A DNA stretch of 64,000 nt from Papilionanthe hookeriana x Papilionanthe teres. Its lineage: Eukaryota > Streptophyta > Magnoliopsida > Asparagales > Orchidaceae. Each line of letters opens with the position of its first letter. Within the stretch, counting starts at the first letter, position 1. The notes under the pieces are model-generated. The model saw only the letters and a list, made by a program, of their open reading frames with translations. It did not search any database and had not been told where the DNA came from. The translations under genes and the position numbers were made by a program. Below, piece by piece: positions 46,541 through 58,873 of the stretch. The stretch lies in NCBI GenBank assembly GCA_022702705.1, contig CM040424.1, positions 139,859,665 to 139,923,664 on the forward strand, read 5' to 3'.

Positions 46541-48086
46541 ATCGATTATTAAACCTTATGAACTTGAGTTAAAAATGTTACCTAATCATTTGAAATATGC
46601 TTACTTAGGTAATTCTTCAACTCTACCAGTTATTATTTAATTTGAATTAAATGAATATCAAGAACAAAAACTTTTAGATACCTTAAAAAAATATAAGAAA
46701 ATTTTTTGTTGGACTTTAGCAGATATTAAAGGAATTAGTCCTTCAATCTATATGCACAGAATTATCTTAGATAATGAACATAAGCCTAAAGTAGATCCCC
46801 AAAGGAGATTAAATCCGATAATGAAAGAAGTAGTCAAGAAAGAAATTTTAAAATGGTTAGATAATGGTATTATATATCCTATTTCTGACAGTGCTTGGGT
46901 AAGCCCAATTCACTATGTGCCTAGGAAAGGAGGAGTGACCGTAAAAGCTAATGAAAATAATGATCTTATCCCTATAATACAAGTTACTGGATGGCGAATA
47001 TGTATTGATTATAGAAAATTAAACACAGCCACCAGGAAAGATCACTTCCTTTTACCATTTTTAGACCAGATGTTAGATAGATTAGCTGGACATAAGTATT
47101 TTTATTTCTTAGATGGATACACCGGTTATCATTAAATACAAATTGCTCCTAAGGATCAATAGAAAACTACATTTACTAGTCCTTATGGAACTTTCTCTTT
47201 TCGAAGGATGCCTTTTGGATTATGTAATGCACCTGCAACATTCCAGAGATGCATGATGTCTATATTTAGTAAATTAATTGATAATGAAGTAGAAGTATTT
47301 ATGGATGATTTCTCTGTATTTGGAATATCATTTGACACATGCTTAAATCATCTTGAAAAAGTATTTGAAGTATGTGAGAAAATTAATTTAGTTCTTAATT
47401 GGGAGAAATGTCAATTTGTGGTTGCGGGTGACATTGTATTAGGGCATAAAATTTCGGAAAAGGGCATGGAAGTAGACCCTGCAAAAATTCAAGTTATAGC
47501 TAAATTACCACCTCCAACTACGGTAAAAGGGGTAAGAAGTTTTCTTGGACATGCTGGATTCTACAGACGTTATATAAAAGATTTTTCAAAAATTACTAAA
47601 CCTCTATGCCAACTTCTTGAAAAAGACAAGAAATTTGAATTTACAATTGAATGCCTCAATGCTTTCGAATTATTAAAAGATAAATTAATTACAACACCTA
47701 TAATAGTTTCACCTAATTGGGAGAAATCATTTGAGCTTATGTGTGATGCTAGTGATTATGCTATAGGAGCAGTTGGGCAAATATATGATAAGATTTTCAA
47801 AGTTATATATTATGCTAGTAAAACTCTAAATGATGATGAAATAAATTATACAGTTACTGAAAGAGAATTATTAGCAGTCGTATATGCTTTTAATAAATTT
47901 CGGCATTATCTAAAAGGAACTAAATGTATTGTGCATACTGATTACTCTGCTATAAAATATTTAATGCAAAAGAAGGATTCTAAACCAAGATTAATTAGAT
48001 GGATATTATTAATGCAAGAATTTGATTTTGAGATCGTTAACAAAAGAGGACCGATAATCAAATTGCTGATCATTTATCAAGATTAG
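46541..48086 (+). pseudogene. Athila C reverse transcriptase-RNase H
   Basis: 46752-47135 covers the RT fingers and palm (ILKWLDNGIIYPISDSAWVS, the intact form of the site broken in A and B; WRICIDYRKLNTATRKDHF). Two stops at 47134 and 47159 are consistent with C-to-T changes. 47208-48086 is open for 292 codons: [27 protein letters not shown] (catalytic DD), thumb, then a recognisable RNase H with its acidic residues in [31 protein letters not shown] and [12 protein letters not shown]. This is the best-preserved RT-RNase H in the window. Confidence 0.88.
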
Positions 48087-49467
48087 AATATCATGAATTA
48101 TACGATATCGATAATGAAATTATAGACGAGTTTTCACGATGAACAACTTTATAATATAAATGAGTGGAAAATACCTTGGTATGCTGATATAGTAAATTAT
48201 ATTGTAAGTGACATTTTACCACCTATGTTAACTTTGCAACAACAGAAAAATTCATTTATGATACTAAAATATACTTTTGGGATGAACCATACTTATATAA
48301 GCAATGTAAGGATCTAATTATTAGAAGATGTGTGCCTTATGAAGAAACTGAACCAATTATTCAAACAAGTCATGATTCTGATTTTGGAGGACATTTTGAG
48401 ACTCATAAAACTACGTATAAAATTCTACAATCTGGATTCTAATGGCCTACTCTATTTAGAATGTATACAGATATATAAAAACCTGCAATAAATGCCAAAG
48501 AGTAGGAAATATATCAAGCAAAAATGAAATGCCTCTGAATTTTTTATTAGAAGTTGAAATTTTTGATGTTTGAGGATTAGATTTCATGGGACCTTTTATT
48601 CTTTCATTTGGAAATATATATATATATTAGTAGCTGTTGATTATGTTTCCAAATGGATTGAAGCGCAAGCTTTACCTAAGTGTGATGCTAAAAGTGTTTC
48701 AAAATTTTTAATGAAAAATATTTTTACTAGATTTGGAATGCCGAGAGTGATTATAACTGACAGAGGAACTCATTTTAGAAACAAATATATTCACAATCTA
48801 GTAGAAAAATATAATATTATTCATAAGATATCATTGCTTATCATCCACGAACTAGTGGATTAGGCTGAAGTTTCTAATCGAGAGATTAAGCGTATTTTAG
48901 AAAAGTACGTAAACCACTAATAGATTGGACTGGTCTATAAGACTAGACAACTGCATTATGGGCATACGGGATCGCTTATAAAACTCGATTGGAATTACTC
49001 CTTACAGGCTTATATATGAAAAAACTTACCACTTACCAGTTGAATTAGAACATAAAGCATATTGGGCGATTAAAGAATTTAATTATAATATAAAAGAAGC
49101 TGATGAGAAGAGATTGATGCAATTAAATGAATTAGAAGAATTAAGGAATGAATCATATGATAATGATAGGATTTATAAAGAAAAGATGAAATTATGGCAT
49201 GATCGGAAGATTAATCAGAGAAATTTTGAACCAGGACAAGAAGTTTTGCTATATAATACTAGATTGAAATTATTTCCTGGTAAATTGAAATCTCGATGGT
49301 TAGGACCTTTCACTTTAACTCAAATATTTTCATATGGAACTATAGAAATTGAAGATCCAAAAACAGGACATAGATTTAAGGTAAACGGATATAGATTAAA
49401 ACCATATTTCGAAGGAAGAAGATCAAATTTTAAAGAGGTTTTATTGCTTAGTCGACTCGATTACTAG
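48087..49467 (+). pseudogene. Athila C integrase (broken)
   Basis: Zinc-finger part at about 48140-48520 in several frames. Core at 48570-48863 ([40 protein letters not shown]). A damaged stretch lies around the third acidic residue (48840-49010). C-terminal part at 49114-49467 ([40 protein letters not shown]) ends at a stop near 49467. No chromodomain. Confidence 0.85.
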
Positions 49468-49485
49468 CGAAATTAGGTCGAGTCG

Positions 49486-49523
49486 ACGACGTTAAACCAA
49501 GCGCTTTATGGGAGGCAACCCAT
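49486..49523 (+). other. Conserved post-pol motif (Athila C)
   Basis: GACGACGTTAAACCAAG then CGCTTTATGGGAGGCAACCC. Same block as in A and B, 20 bases after the integrase stop. Confidence 0.7.
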
Positions 49524-49677
49524 AGTAGTCTTTTATTTTAATTATATACAAATTAGTCTGTAATATTAAAATAAATCTTACTACTCAATTTTTAATTAGA
49601 ATCATCACAAATTCGAACCTATATGATGAGATCAGAAAATATTTGGACCAGAGTGAAATTGGGCAATTTTACAAAAT

Positions 49678-49858
49678 CTCGCCGACGGCGAGGTCGATTC
49701 TCACCGACAGCGAGATCGGCGCCTTATTACATTTCAGTTTATAACAAGCTCGTCGACGGCGAGAAACTGCCCGCCGACAGCTAGATCGCGTGCCATATTT
49801 TAAATCAATTTTATAATTAGCTCGCCGACGGCGAGAAACTTCCCGTCGACGGCGAAGC
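49678..49858. repeat. GC palindrome cluster between pol and ORF3 (Athila C)
   Basis: Three pairs (first unit CTCGCCGACGGCGAG, the complement of the form seen in A and B because C is inverted). Presence in the most diverged copy shows the arrangement is old. Confidence 0.85.
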
Positions 49859-50013
49859 AGTTGAAAAATTGGTTTCTTAAGTTTTTTTGTGCGGTTTTGG
49901 ACGGTTCTAAAGCCATTTCTTTGTAGAAAACCATCCCAAATTCATTTTTATACTGTTTTCTTTCCTAAGAAACGACTAGAGACCATTCCTTTCAATCCAA
50001 AATTGCCCCCAAA

Positions 50014-51008
50014 CTCTTAGAAACCACAAAAACTGGAGTTTTCAACCGAAGAAAATTCGTCAATTCGGAGGCGCAGCATATTTTCAACAAAGTTTTGATG
50101 AAGAAGCAACTTATTAAAGAAAGGGGATTTGTCAACAGAGGAATAGAAAATTCCACCATAAAAATTGAAGAAATGATCGCGCAGCGGCATTGGGAGGTAT
50201 TTTGCTATACGACATCCGCTGTAATTATTCCTGTAGTTAAAGAGTTTTACTCTAATTTACATGTGATCAACAATGGAAGTGTCTACGTTAGAGGAAGATG
50301 GGTAACATTTACTCCTTCAAGGATAAATGAATTATTTTCTATAGAGAACACCCACATGCGTCATTATTCGAACTTTGTTCCTTGAAGATACAATATGAAT
50401 GAGATTTATAGATACTCGATCGACGAACCGATGATTGGAAGTTGCGCGAAGACGGGTATGTCGGTTTTACGCATCACTTCTTAACCTCGTCTCGAAGCAT
50501 TGACATTTCTTTATCTCATCAAAATTATTACCCACTATGAGGGTAAATAAGATTTCAAAGGAATGCACAATATTAAATTATTGTATTCAAATTGGACTAC
50601 CTATCAATGTTGGATCAATTATAGTTAAGTCTGCATTGGGATTAATTGTGCATGGGTCAGTTCATGGACTTGGACACCCATCGACTATATTTGCTTTATG
50701 CAGTCAGTACCAAGTTTCTTATGAGGCTTGGGAAAAGGTACTTTTACCATGGAAACCACTCGATCCTACGGATATGTTTCCAACTTTGGATAACAATGAT
50801 GAGATTATCATTATTTACGATAGAGCATCACGGAACAATCCTTTAGCGAGGCCCTTCTATGATAAAACAAATTTCATTCTGAAAAAGAATAAAGGATTAG
50901 AGAAAGAGTTGCAAAATGTGATGAATTCCATCAATAATATCTCTGATATGTTTGATCACATTGACTGGAGGATGAAAGAGCACTTTGATCATACTAGACA
51001 TCTGGAGG
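50014..51008 (+). pseudogene. Athila C envelope-position ORF (interrupted by Tat2)
   Basis: Homologous to ORF3a of Athila B: TGVFNRRKFVNSEAQHIFNK region from about 50034, IAQRHWEVFCYTTSAVIIP and VYVRGRWVTFTPSRINELFS (50095-50385), a damaged stretch, then VGSIIVKSALGLIVHGS, LGHPSTIFALC, YEAWEKVLLPWKPLDPTDMF (50537-51005). It has no ATG at the N-terminus as read. It ends where Tat2 begins at 51009, 27 residues after FDHIDWRMKEHFDH-type sequence starts. Confidence 0.8.
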
Positions 51009-53089
51009 TGTCGGCATATTTTTAGGTTGTGTGTTTTATTTTGAAAAGGGGTCGCCTAAAAGAAGTTGTCGGCGAATTTTTAATTTAGTTTAAATAAATA
51101 ATTTGAAAAGTAGTATTGGATTTTGAAAATAATTTTAAATTTGAAGATTTTAAGATATGAGATGAAACCGATCTCACATCCCAAATAGTTTATATGAACG
51201 AGCACCGCACCACAAACCGTGTATCTATCACTAAGGATAGACACACGCTTGATGGTGGGGCTCGATTAAATAAACTAGAAGATTTGTGACATCCGTTTGG
51301 TCTGCGAACCAATTTTTAAGCCGACAAATTCCCTGCTTAATATGAAAGCATTAAACGGGGTTTATATTACTCAGGTTCTTTAAAATTCCCTATAAGGGCA
51401 AGCCCATATAGTTAATTACATCTTAAGTGACGGGAATCACCTAAGAAAACTCTCGATAATAATCGATAATTGCTGCTCTCGAGGATTTCAAAGTTTAAGT
51501 TTTCGAGGATTGAATTTTGGAATCTCGACAAGGAATGGATCGAGTTTGAAACATTTTGTTTTGGGAATTCAAAGGAAGAAAGGTAGAAGAAATCACGGAT
51601 TCGAAGTGAACTTCGATGACTTCCCGACTATCCTATTGTTTGGCTTGAATTTAGGAAAGTCCTAATGTTCATTTAATGTTTTGATTTTGTCGATTTTAAT
51701 TAATTAGGGCTTATATTTATATGACAGAATCATACAAATAGCCTCGAAGATGTGAGGGTTTATGTCGTATCGAGACGACTACCTCGGAATCCTAAGACCG
51801 GTTAGGGCTTAATTTGCGATGCAAATGCCTAACGAAGAGTTGAGGATTTATGTTGCACTAGGCAAACTACCTCGAAGTCCTATGGCTTGGTTATTTAATT
51901 CTAAGGAAGTTTTGCTTTGAAGTAGACCCGAGTTTTGCTTGATGACGATAGCCGTCTTGCCCACCATGCTCCGAAGCTCCTTGTTGTTGCGAGAGGTTTA
52001 GTTTTAGAAATCATAAATCGGGGGATGAGAAAAGTGTTTTGGTTTAGAGAAAATCTTAAATTCCAAGTGTTTTCAATATTTTAATTAAAACAAATCTTAA
52101 AGTTGATTATAATGACACGGTTAAGATCCCACGGTTCCATCCTTCGGCATCATTATTTTTATCGGATTCACTTAGTCCGGATGAATTTGCTAAACTCAGC
52201 TGAATGAGTTCCACACTTTCATTTAGACCGTGGGAAATCCCGTTAGCAACACATAGGTTACATCATCAGAGGTATTCCCGATCATCCAACAGGACGTTTT
52301 AATTTAGTTGTAATTGTAGTTTTGTGTTCATGTTTGTGATTAAATTTTGAGTTGTTTTATATTTTGAAATGTTGTGGCGGTGAATTTTATCTTACAATAA
52401 CTTTTAACTTAGTTTTGGTTTCGGTTTTAGGGACTATCCTAAAGGTGTGGGTTTTCATGCAACAATTGTTTATCATGCAAGAAAAGTAAGTGCGATGCGG
52501 TTAAATAAATTGCAATAATGTAAATTGCAGAAAGTAAATTGCAATAAAATAAAAGCGTACTCGGAGGGTCTTCCAGTCATCCAGTTGCACTTAAGACACA
52601 ATTAGAATATTTAAGCAAGTTCCTAGGTAAAGCTAAGGGAAGGGTTATGGTTTTCTACCAAATTCCTAATCCTATGGCTAGTCATTTCTTATGACGTCTA
52701 GGTTCCTTGTGTTTTTGTTTGAAGATGATTTTCTTCATCGAAGAACAATTAAGTTCGATTGTTCTTATGAACATCCTATCATATCGAGGAAGTGCTTAAG
52801 GCAAATCTTAAACATCTTTTCAATATTTCTAGGATTGTTTTAAGTCAAATGAATTCGATTACACAAATGAATTAATCGTCCGAGGTTTAGTTATGTTTTG
52901 TTGTTTTCTTACTCGGTGAACTAGGATGTTTGAATGTCTTATAAGTGAAGTAACATTTCATTTAATATTTTGTTTAGGAGTTATGACAACTAAAGCTTTC
53001 GAGGGTAAATTTGTGATTTAGTTTAAATTCGATTAATGGGTTTAAATTTGGAATAGTGTTCAATTTGCTTTATATTTAATTTCCTTATG

Positions 53090-53480
53090 TTTTAGGTGAT
53101 GTTATTTAATTCAATTTAATTTTAAATTAAATTTAATTTAATTTAATTTTAATTTAATTTAATTCAATTTAATTCAATTTAGTTTGATTTGATGTTAAAT
53201 TAATTTAATTTGATTTGATTTAATTTTCTTTAATTTAATTTAATTTGATTTAATTTTAATTTAATTTAATTTAATTTAATTTAATTTAATTTAATTTTAA
53301 TTTAATTTGTTTATTTAATTTAATTTAATTTAATCTTTAATTTAATTTTACTTTTAATTTTAATTTAATTTAATTTAATTTAATTTAATTAATCTTTAAT
53401 TTAATTTAATTTGATTTAATTTATTTTAATTCAATTTAATTTACTTAATTTAATTTAATTTATTAATTTAATTTTATTTT
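53090..53480 (-). repeat. (TTAAA)n low-complexity tract in Tat2 LTR
   Basis: TTTAATTTAA-type pentamer sequence, the inverted counterpart of 1690-2075. Confidence 0.9.
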
Positions 53481-56088
53481 TAACTTTAATTGAAATTTTA
53501 AAAGAGTTTAATAATTTAACTTTAGTTTAATGATTAAGTCTTTTAATATTTTAAATTTGAGTTATCATTTTAATTAAGAATTGAATATTAATGAGATGAT
53601 TAATTTAGGGATTTTTAAATTAAAGAATAAATCTCTTCCCAACAATATCCACTATTTTAATAATTCCAATTTTATTATTCTTCCCAAATTTAATCAAATA
53701 TTTAATTAAGGTTTAATTATTTTAAATTGTTTAATGGGTTTCTACCCTTTAATTATTTAAATTTCAATCATCCAAATCAGATTAAGATCAAATATTTTAC
53801 TTGTTAATTTTATTAAACCTAAAGTTTTAATTAAGGGTTAAAATTTTAATTACCACTTTGCCCTTTAAGCTTAATAATTTCATAACTCACTAAATTGAGC
53901 TCAAATGAACTTGAAATTTTTATGTGACTTCACTCATATGTCAATAAAGACATGAGAGGAGAAAATGTGATTTTTCTGTATTTAATTTATTTATATAATT
54001 ATTTTTGGTAGAAAATAAAAATTTCTAAGGAAAATTTAATAACATGACCAAGGGAAATTTTCTGTCCTTAAGAAAATTAGGGGACATTCCTAATGACCTG
54101 AGGACCACTTGGACCAATTTTGGTGATTTTTTGAATTATATTATTTTTATTATAATTATTTTATGTTTTGGAGTGTTAATTAATTTAAAAATAAAATGAA
54201 GGTTGAAAAATGAACTTTATATTTTTCAAAAATCTCTCTGATATCAAGGAAATCAGAGAATTAATTTTTGCAATTTTCTGATTTTTCTATGATTTATTAT
54301 AATTATTTTAGTGAAAATGCTAGAAAATACATTTTTTTAATTTTAAAATTAACCTAGAGCTTTAAAATTTAATATCTCATTAAATAGACCTAAGAATAAT
54401 ATGGGGTTTGTTCCTAAGTGATTAAAATTCAAAATGTGACATTTTGGTGAATTTTATTATTTTTGTGATTTTTATTATTTTTTAATTATTAAAAATATTA
54501 AAATAATATTAAAAATCAACTTTTTTAGAAAATTAAAATTTTAATTTTCTTAAATTCCCTAATATCAGAGAGGCTCCAAAACCAATTTGGTGAATTTTTG
54601 AAAGATATTTTGAAAGTTATGAATTTTTAAAGTTCAAATTGACTAAATGGCTTAATCAACGCATTTAGTAGGGCTAACCAAGTCCAATTGATCTCAAATT
54701 TTTATGGTGGGTTCCTCTGATCCTAAATGTCAATGGAGAATTGATTTCAAGTCAATTTGATGTATGGTTAGCTCTAATTAATAAGGGATCTATTTTTGGT
54801 GTTTAAGCCAATTAGGGTTATTTTAAATGGACTAACTTTCGAAACCTATTTTTCTAGGGTCCTACGGTCGTAAGGAACATCACCAAATTTTCCTAGAATT
54901 TATTTCACAACATGCTAATTATTGGAATTAAAATACTCGAAAACGGTAACATGAATTTGAAAAATCAATAACTTCTCATAGGGATGGCCTCGACTTTGGA
55001 AAATTCAGGGAATGTTCCCAAATTCAGAGGCTTGAAAAGTCACTATGGTCTCATGCCATGGTGAATTTCCTATATGCATGGAGAATTAAAAGAATGCAAA
55101 TAGTAAATAAATTATTAAAAATAAAATACTTGATGAAATTAAATGATTTCTTTTCCACATTATTCTCCTCTGTTTACTGAGTAAGAGGGTATTTTTATTT
55201 TATTTTTATGATTTTCCTACACAAAGTTATGAATTTTCCAAGTTCAGGGAATTAAATAAATAGGAAAAAATCCCTAATTTTCTATTTATCCGAGTCGGCA
55301 CCGCGTCATCCTCGGCATCTCCGAACGGCCACGCGGCGCGCTCTCATTCGACGCTGTCGCTTGAGTCAGCAGCCCGAGCCCCGCGGTTCACGTACCATCT
55401 CCTGGTCAGACACAATCTGAGCCGTCCGTCCGCGCGTGTATTGAATGAACGGCATCCGTTCATCGTCCCCAAGCCTCTAGCCGAGAGCCGTCCATCTTCT
55501 AGGCCTAAGATCTCACTCGATACTTGACCAAATTTAACGTTCTTATGCTCCATGGATTCGTCTCGAGAAGACGAACACATCCATACGGTTTATGTGGGAT
55601 GAAATTTACGCAATAAAAATGGAGAATGTTCGGAAGCTCGGGAAGAAGAGTGAGGCCATACCTTTGCTCGGAGAAGTGTGGCTTCGATGCGAGGGTTGTT
55701 TCACCTTCGATTGGATCCCGGCAAGCTCAGGATGAAGTCTCGTGGTGCGGTGAATTGCTTAGGTAGGATTTCGACCACGGCTAGATCACAAAGCTTGGAG
55801 GTTGGAGCAAGCTGGGTGGCTCTGGAGATGGGGCTTTCTTTGGTGGACACCTTCTCTTGGTACGGTGAAGGTGTAGGACCAATCGATTTGGGGATTAGCT
55901 CAGCTTGTGGAGAAGTGTCCTGGTTTTGGGCTTGGATTTCGACTGCGAAATTGAGCTCGCGAGAGAGGAAATGGCGGAGGGATTTCGGTGGGGATCAAAT
56001 GCTCTATGTATGGGGAGTAGTACGGAACAATTTTGGCGAGTTTCCTTAAGGTTTGTTTTAGCAACTCCCATGGCCGAGAGGGGTGGTG

Positions 56089-56096
56089 TTTAAATA
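56089..56096 (-). promoter_or_regulatory. Candidate TATA box of Tat2 LTR
   Basis: TTTAAATA on the plus strand (TATTTAAA on the minus), about 2390 bases from the LTR start. Confidence 0.6.
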
Positions 56097-57177
56097 GGAG
56101 AGGGTGGAGGGCCTCCCGGGGAGAGTTAGGGCTTGGGATCGAGTTGCTCTTGGCAGAGAAGAACAGCTACAGATGGCCATTGGGATGGGACGGCTCGGCA
56201 AGGGAGAATTCCAAAGTTGGCTCACATGTGAGCTCTCGGCCATGGTGTTTTCCGGCGACACTGGTGGCTGGCCGGCCGAGCATGGGTCACCCTCGCGGTC
56301 GGGTGGGTCGAGGTGAGACTTGGTGCGAGCGATTGGCAATTTCCATGTGTAAAGGCTTTGATCCAAAGTAGAATGGGGCATGGCTAATTTTGAGTCTAAA
56401 TGGGTCAATCCACCCATTTGGGCTTGGTGCACCCTTCATGGTGGCTTTGGATGCTTGTGGGGGATCAAAGGGATCGAGTTGGTTTGACATGGAGAAGTCT
56501 CCATCCAAATATATTTGGATTAAATTTAATTTTAGGTGAAACATGATTAAGGTTAATGAGCTTTTGGGATTAAGGAAAGCCCTCCCTCTTCTTACCCAAT
56601 ATGGCATGGTGGAGTGTCCAAGGCTCTCATGGCTCACATGTGGCTCATGCATGGCTTCATGGCTCACCTTTGGCTTGGAAAAAGTTTGGTCAATTTCATA
56701 AAAATGGATTTTAAGGATTTTGGATAATTTGGTGGAAATTTGGATGAAGCTTCATTTAGAATTATTTGATCATTGGTTTTGGACTGAGGGATGATTTTAA
56801 TTGAAAGTATGATGAGGGGAAATGTCATATGGGCTTTGGAACCAATTTTGGGCCTTTGGATGTGGTAAAAGATGGGCTTTTAAAATGTTTTAAGGAATGG
56901 GCCTTTAAGTTTAAAAATGAATTTATGGATGGGAATTTTGTAAAGAGGTTGGGCCAAATAATTGTTGGGTTTAGCTCATGGATGTGTCATGAGTGACATG
57001 AAGCAAATTTGGGGTGATTTGGGTTTGAATTGGGTTGAATTTGGGCTCTTTTGGTGAATGGGCCAATATAGGTCCAAGTGGGCCAAGTTGGGCCAATGTT
57101 GGGCTAGGGTTGAAATTGATGTAAAATTAATATTGAGAAATGTTTATGGGAGTGTTTCAAAGAGGTTTTGGCTTTGG

Positions 57178-57232
57178 TTGGGCTTTGATTTTGGGGTTTG
57201 GGCTCATTTGGGTTAGGTTCGGGTTTAGGTCA
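57178..57232 (+). other. Potential G-quadruplex tract in Tat2 U3
   Basis: Plus-strand runs TTGGGC, TTTTGGGGTTTGGGC, TTTGGGTTAGG and CGGGTTT give at least four GGG runs with loops of about 3-10 bases. It lies on the strand antisense to the element. Confidence 0.45.
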
Positions 57233-58487
57233 AAATTGGGCCTTTTAGCTTTGGGTTGAATTTGAGTGGGGTTTGGGTCTAAATTTTGGGCAAATCATGT
57301 TAGTGTTTTGCTTGTGGGGATGCTAAGGAAGATTTAGAAAAGATTTGGGGTTAATTGGAGTTGAATTGGGTGAGTTTGGGTTAGGTTTGGGTCATGGGTC
57401 CAAATTGGGCTTTAAGGCCAAAAGTGAAATTGGATCCAAATGTCAATCAAATTGGACTTGGATTTGGTCTAGATTGGTGTTGGGAATGTTGAATTGAAGT
57501 TTAGAATTGAATTGGACCAGAATTTGGGTCAATTGGGTAGGTTTGGTTTGACATTGGGTTCACTTAGGGTTAAAGTGGGTTAAATTGGGGGTTTTGACAA
57601 AAGTAGGGTAAATTGACAAAATTGGCCCATGGTGTAGTTGAACAAAATGAAATTGGGAATATTTGGGATTTTCTGGAATTTTCTGGGAATTTTCTAAATT
57701 TTTGAATTTTTTGGGTCAAGAGGGGTATTTTGGGTATTTGGAGGGTATTGGGAGGTTTTTTTGGAATTTTTGGTATTTTTGGGTATGGATGATCAATTTG
57801 AGTGATGTGTAAATGTTTGGGATTGATTTTGGGGAATTTTGGGTGATTTGGAAATTTTGGAAAATTTGGGTAATTTCAAGGGCTTTGGGTAGGTTAGGCG
57901 GGTGTAGGGTCCCGGGTCAAAATTGAAAATTTGGAAAATTGAAAATTTGGAAAATTGAAGATTGGGTAAATTTGAGTGGAATGAAATCATTTTGGTTGAG
58001 CCATGAAGCCACATCGAAGCCCGCATGAGCCATGAAGGGACTCATTTGAGGCATTCACTATGTTGTTCCTAACCCTCTTAGCCGAGGGCTTAGGGGTTAA
58101 GGACCATCCATGTGAATCACCTACATGAGTCGGGGAGGTCGAGTTAGGTATGGGTGTGGTTTTAGGAGGTGTGTGAAAGTGTAGTGTATAAGTGTAGTGT
58201 GTGTGTAAGTCGGCCCCTTCACCGAGACCGGGCCGCCGAGGCCGATCTAAGGCCGAAGAGTCCTATAGGAACTCATCCTTTAAACTTCCACATTTGATTT
58301 CTACCCTCTAGGTGATTAGGGGTCTACGGTCGAGTTTGTGGAGTTTGCGGGGAGTTAAGAAGTGGTTTGAAATTCTAGATGGTGGATCCCGATTCTAGTC
58401 CTCTAAGATAGTCGAAGGAAAAGCCTAAGGCTAGATCCTAAGTACTAAAAAGAAGAAGAGAAGACCTCATCGAAAATGAGGTCAACA

Positions 58488-58501
58488 AATGGACCCCGAT
58501 A
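58488..58501 (-). other. Tat2 polypurine tract region
   Basis: The plus strand AATGGACCCCGAT adjoins the LTR start; it is the inverted equivalent of Tat1 23074-23087 with a change inside the G run. Confidence 0.7.
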
Positions 58502-58873
58502 GGTGTGGTGAGCTGACGAAGCACACCGCACATATTGGTGTTGGCCGAAGCGATCAACAAAACCAACACAGATGTCCAAGTGACAAACTTAGGAGGAAGT
58601 AGAAAAGTTTCCGCTGGGGAGTGTCAAGTATATCTCTGAAACTGGAGATCCCTGAACTCTCGCTGGGGAAAGGAAAGGAGGTGAATTCCAAATCACATGA
58701 TGCGGGGAATTTCGATTTAGATTTCGGTTTTTTCAATTTAAGTTCGGATGTGTAATTTTAGATTTTGATTTTTTATTTTAGATTGAAGTTTGATTTAAAA
58801 TTAATTTAAGAAAATTTAGATTTGAAACGAGAATTGAAACCTAGGTTCCAATCACAGAATTGCAAAGAAAACT
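58502..58873 (-). other. Tat2 3' UTR between array and PPT
   Basis: 58502-58700 is conserved with Tat1 22880-23073 (inverted). The remainder is A/T-rich and noncoding. A 60-codon ORF here is not supported. Confidence 0.65.

Larger units (their letters stand above)
44074..51008 (+). mobile_element. Athila C: internal region of an older Athila element
   Basis: Plus-strand gag, protease, RT-RNase H, integrase and part of ORF3, with no LTR in the window. The left end coincides with the PBS, directly after the Tat1 LTR end. The right end is inside ORF3, where Tat2 is inserted. It is more diverged from A and B than they are from each other, and it carries stops from C-to-T changes, so it is probably the oldest layer. 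Confidence 0.87.
51009..58487 (-). repeat. Tat2 3' LTR (7479 bp)
   Basis: The plus strand begins TGTCGGCATATTTTTAGG (LTR end) and finishes GGTCAACA (LTR start TGTTGACC). It matches the solo LTR over its whole length, inverted. It contains the pentamer tract (about 53090-53480), TATA (56089-56096) and the G-rich U3 block (56850-57960). It carries many CG-containing variants relative to the other copies. It forms the right arm of an inverted repeat with 39676-44073. Confidence 0.92.

Noticed and set aside
44074..51008. Athila C flanked by 'its own' inverted LTRs
   Set aside because: The flanks are Tat LTRs in opposite orientation, differing in family from the internal PBS and pol. They are two separate insertions.
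55344..56667. Several ORFs of 62-126 codons in the GC-richer part of the Tat2 LTR (also 14365-15346 and 25174-25864)
   Set aside because: They overlap in many frames on both strands and are not conserved in frame between LTR copies. The region is a promoter block.
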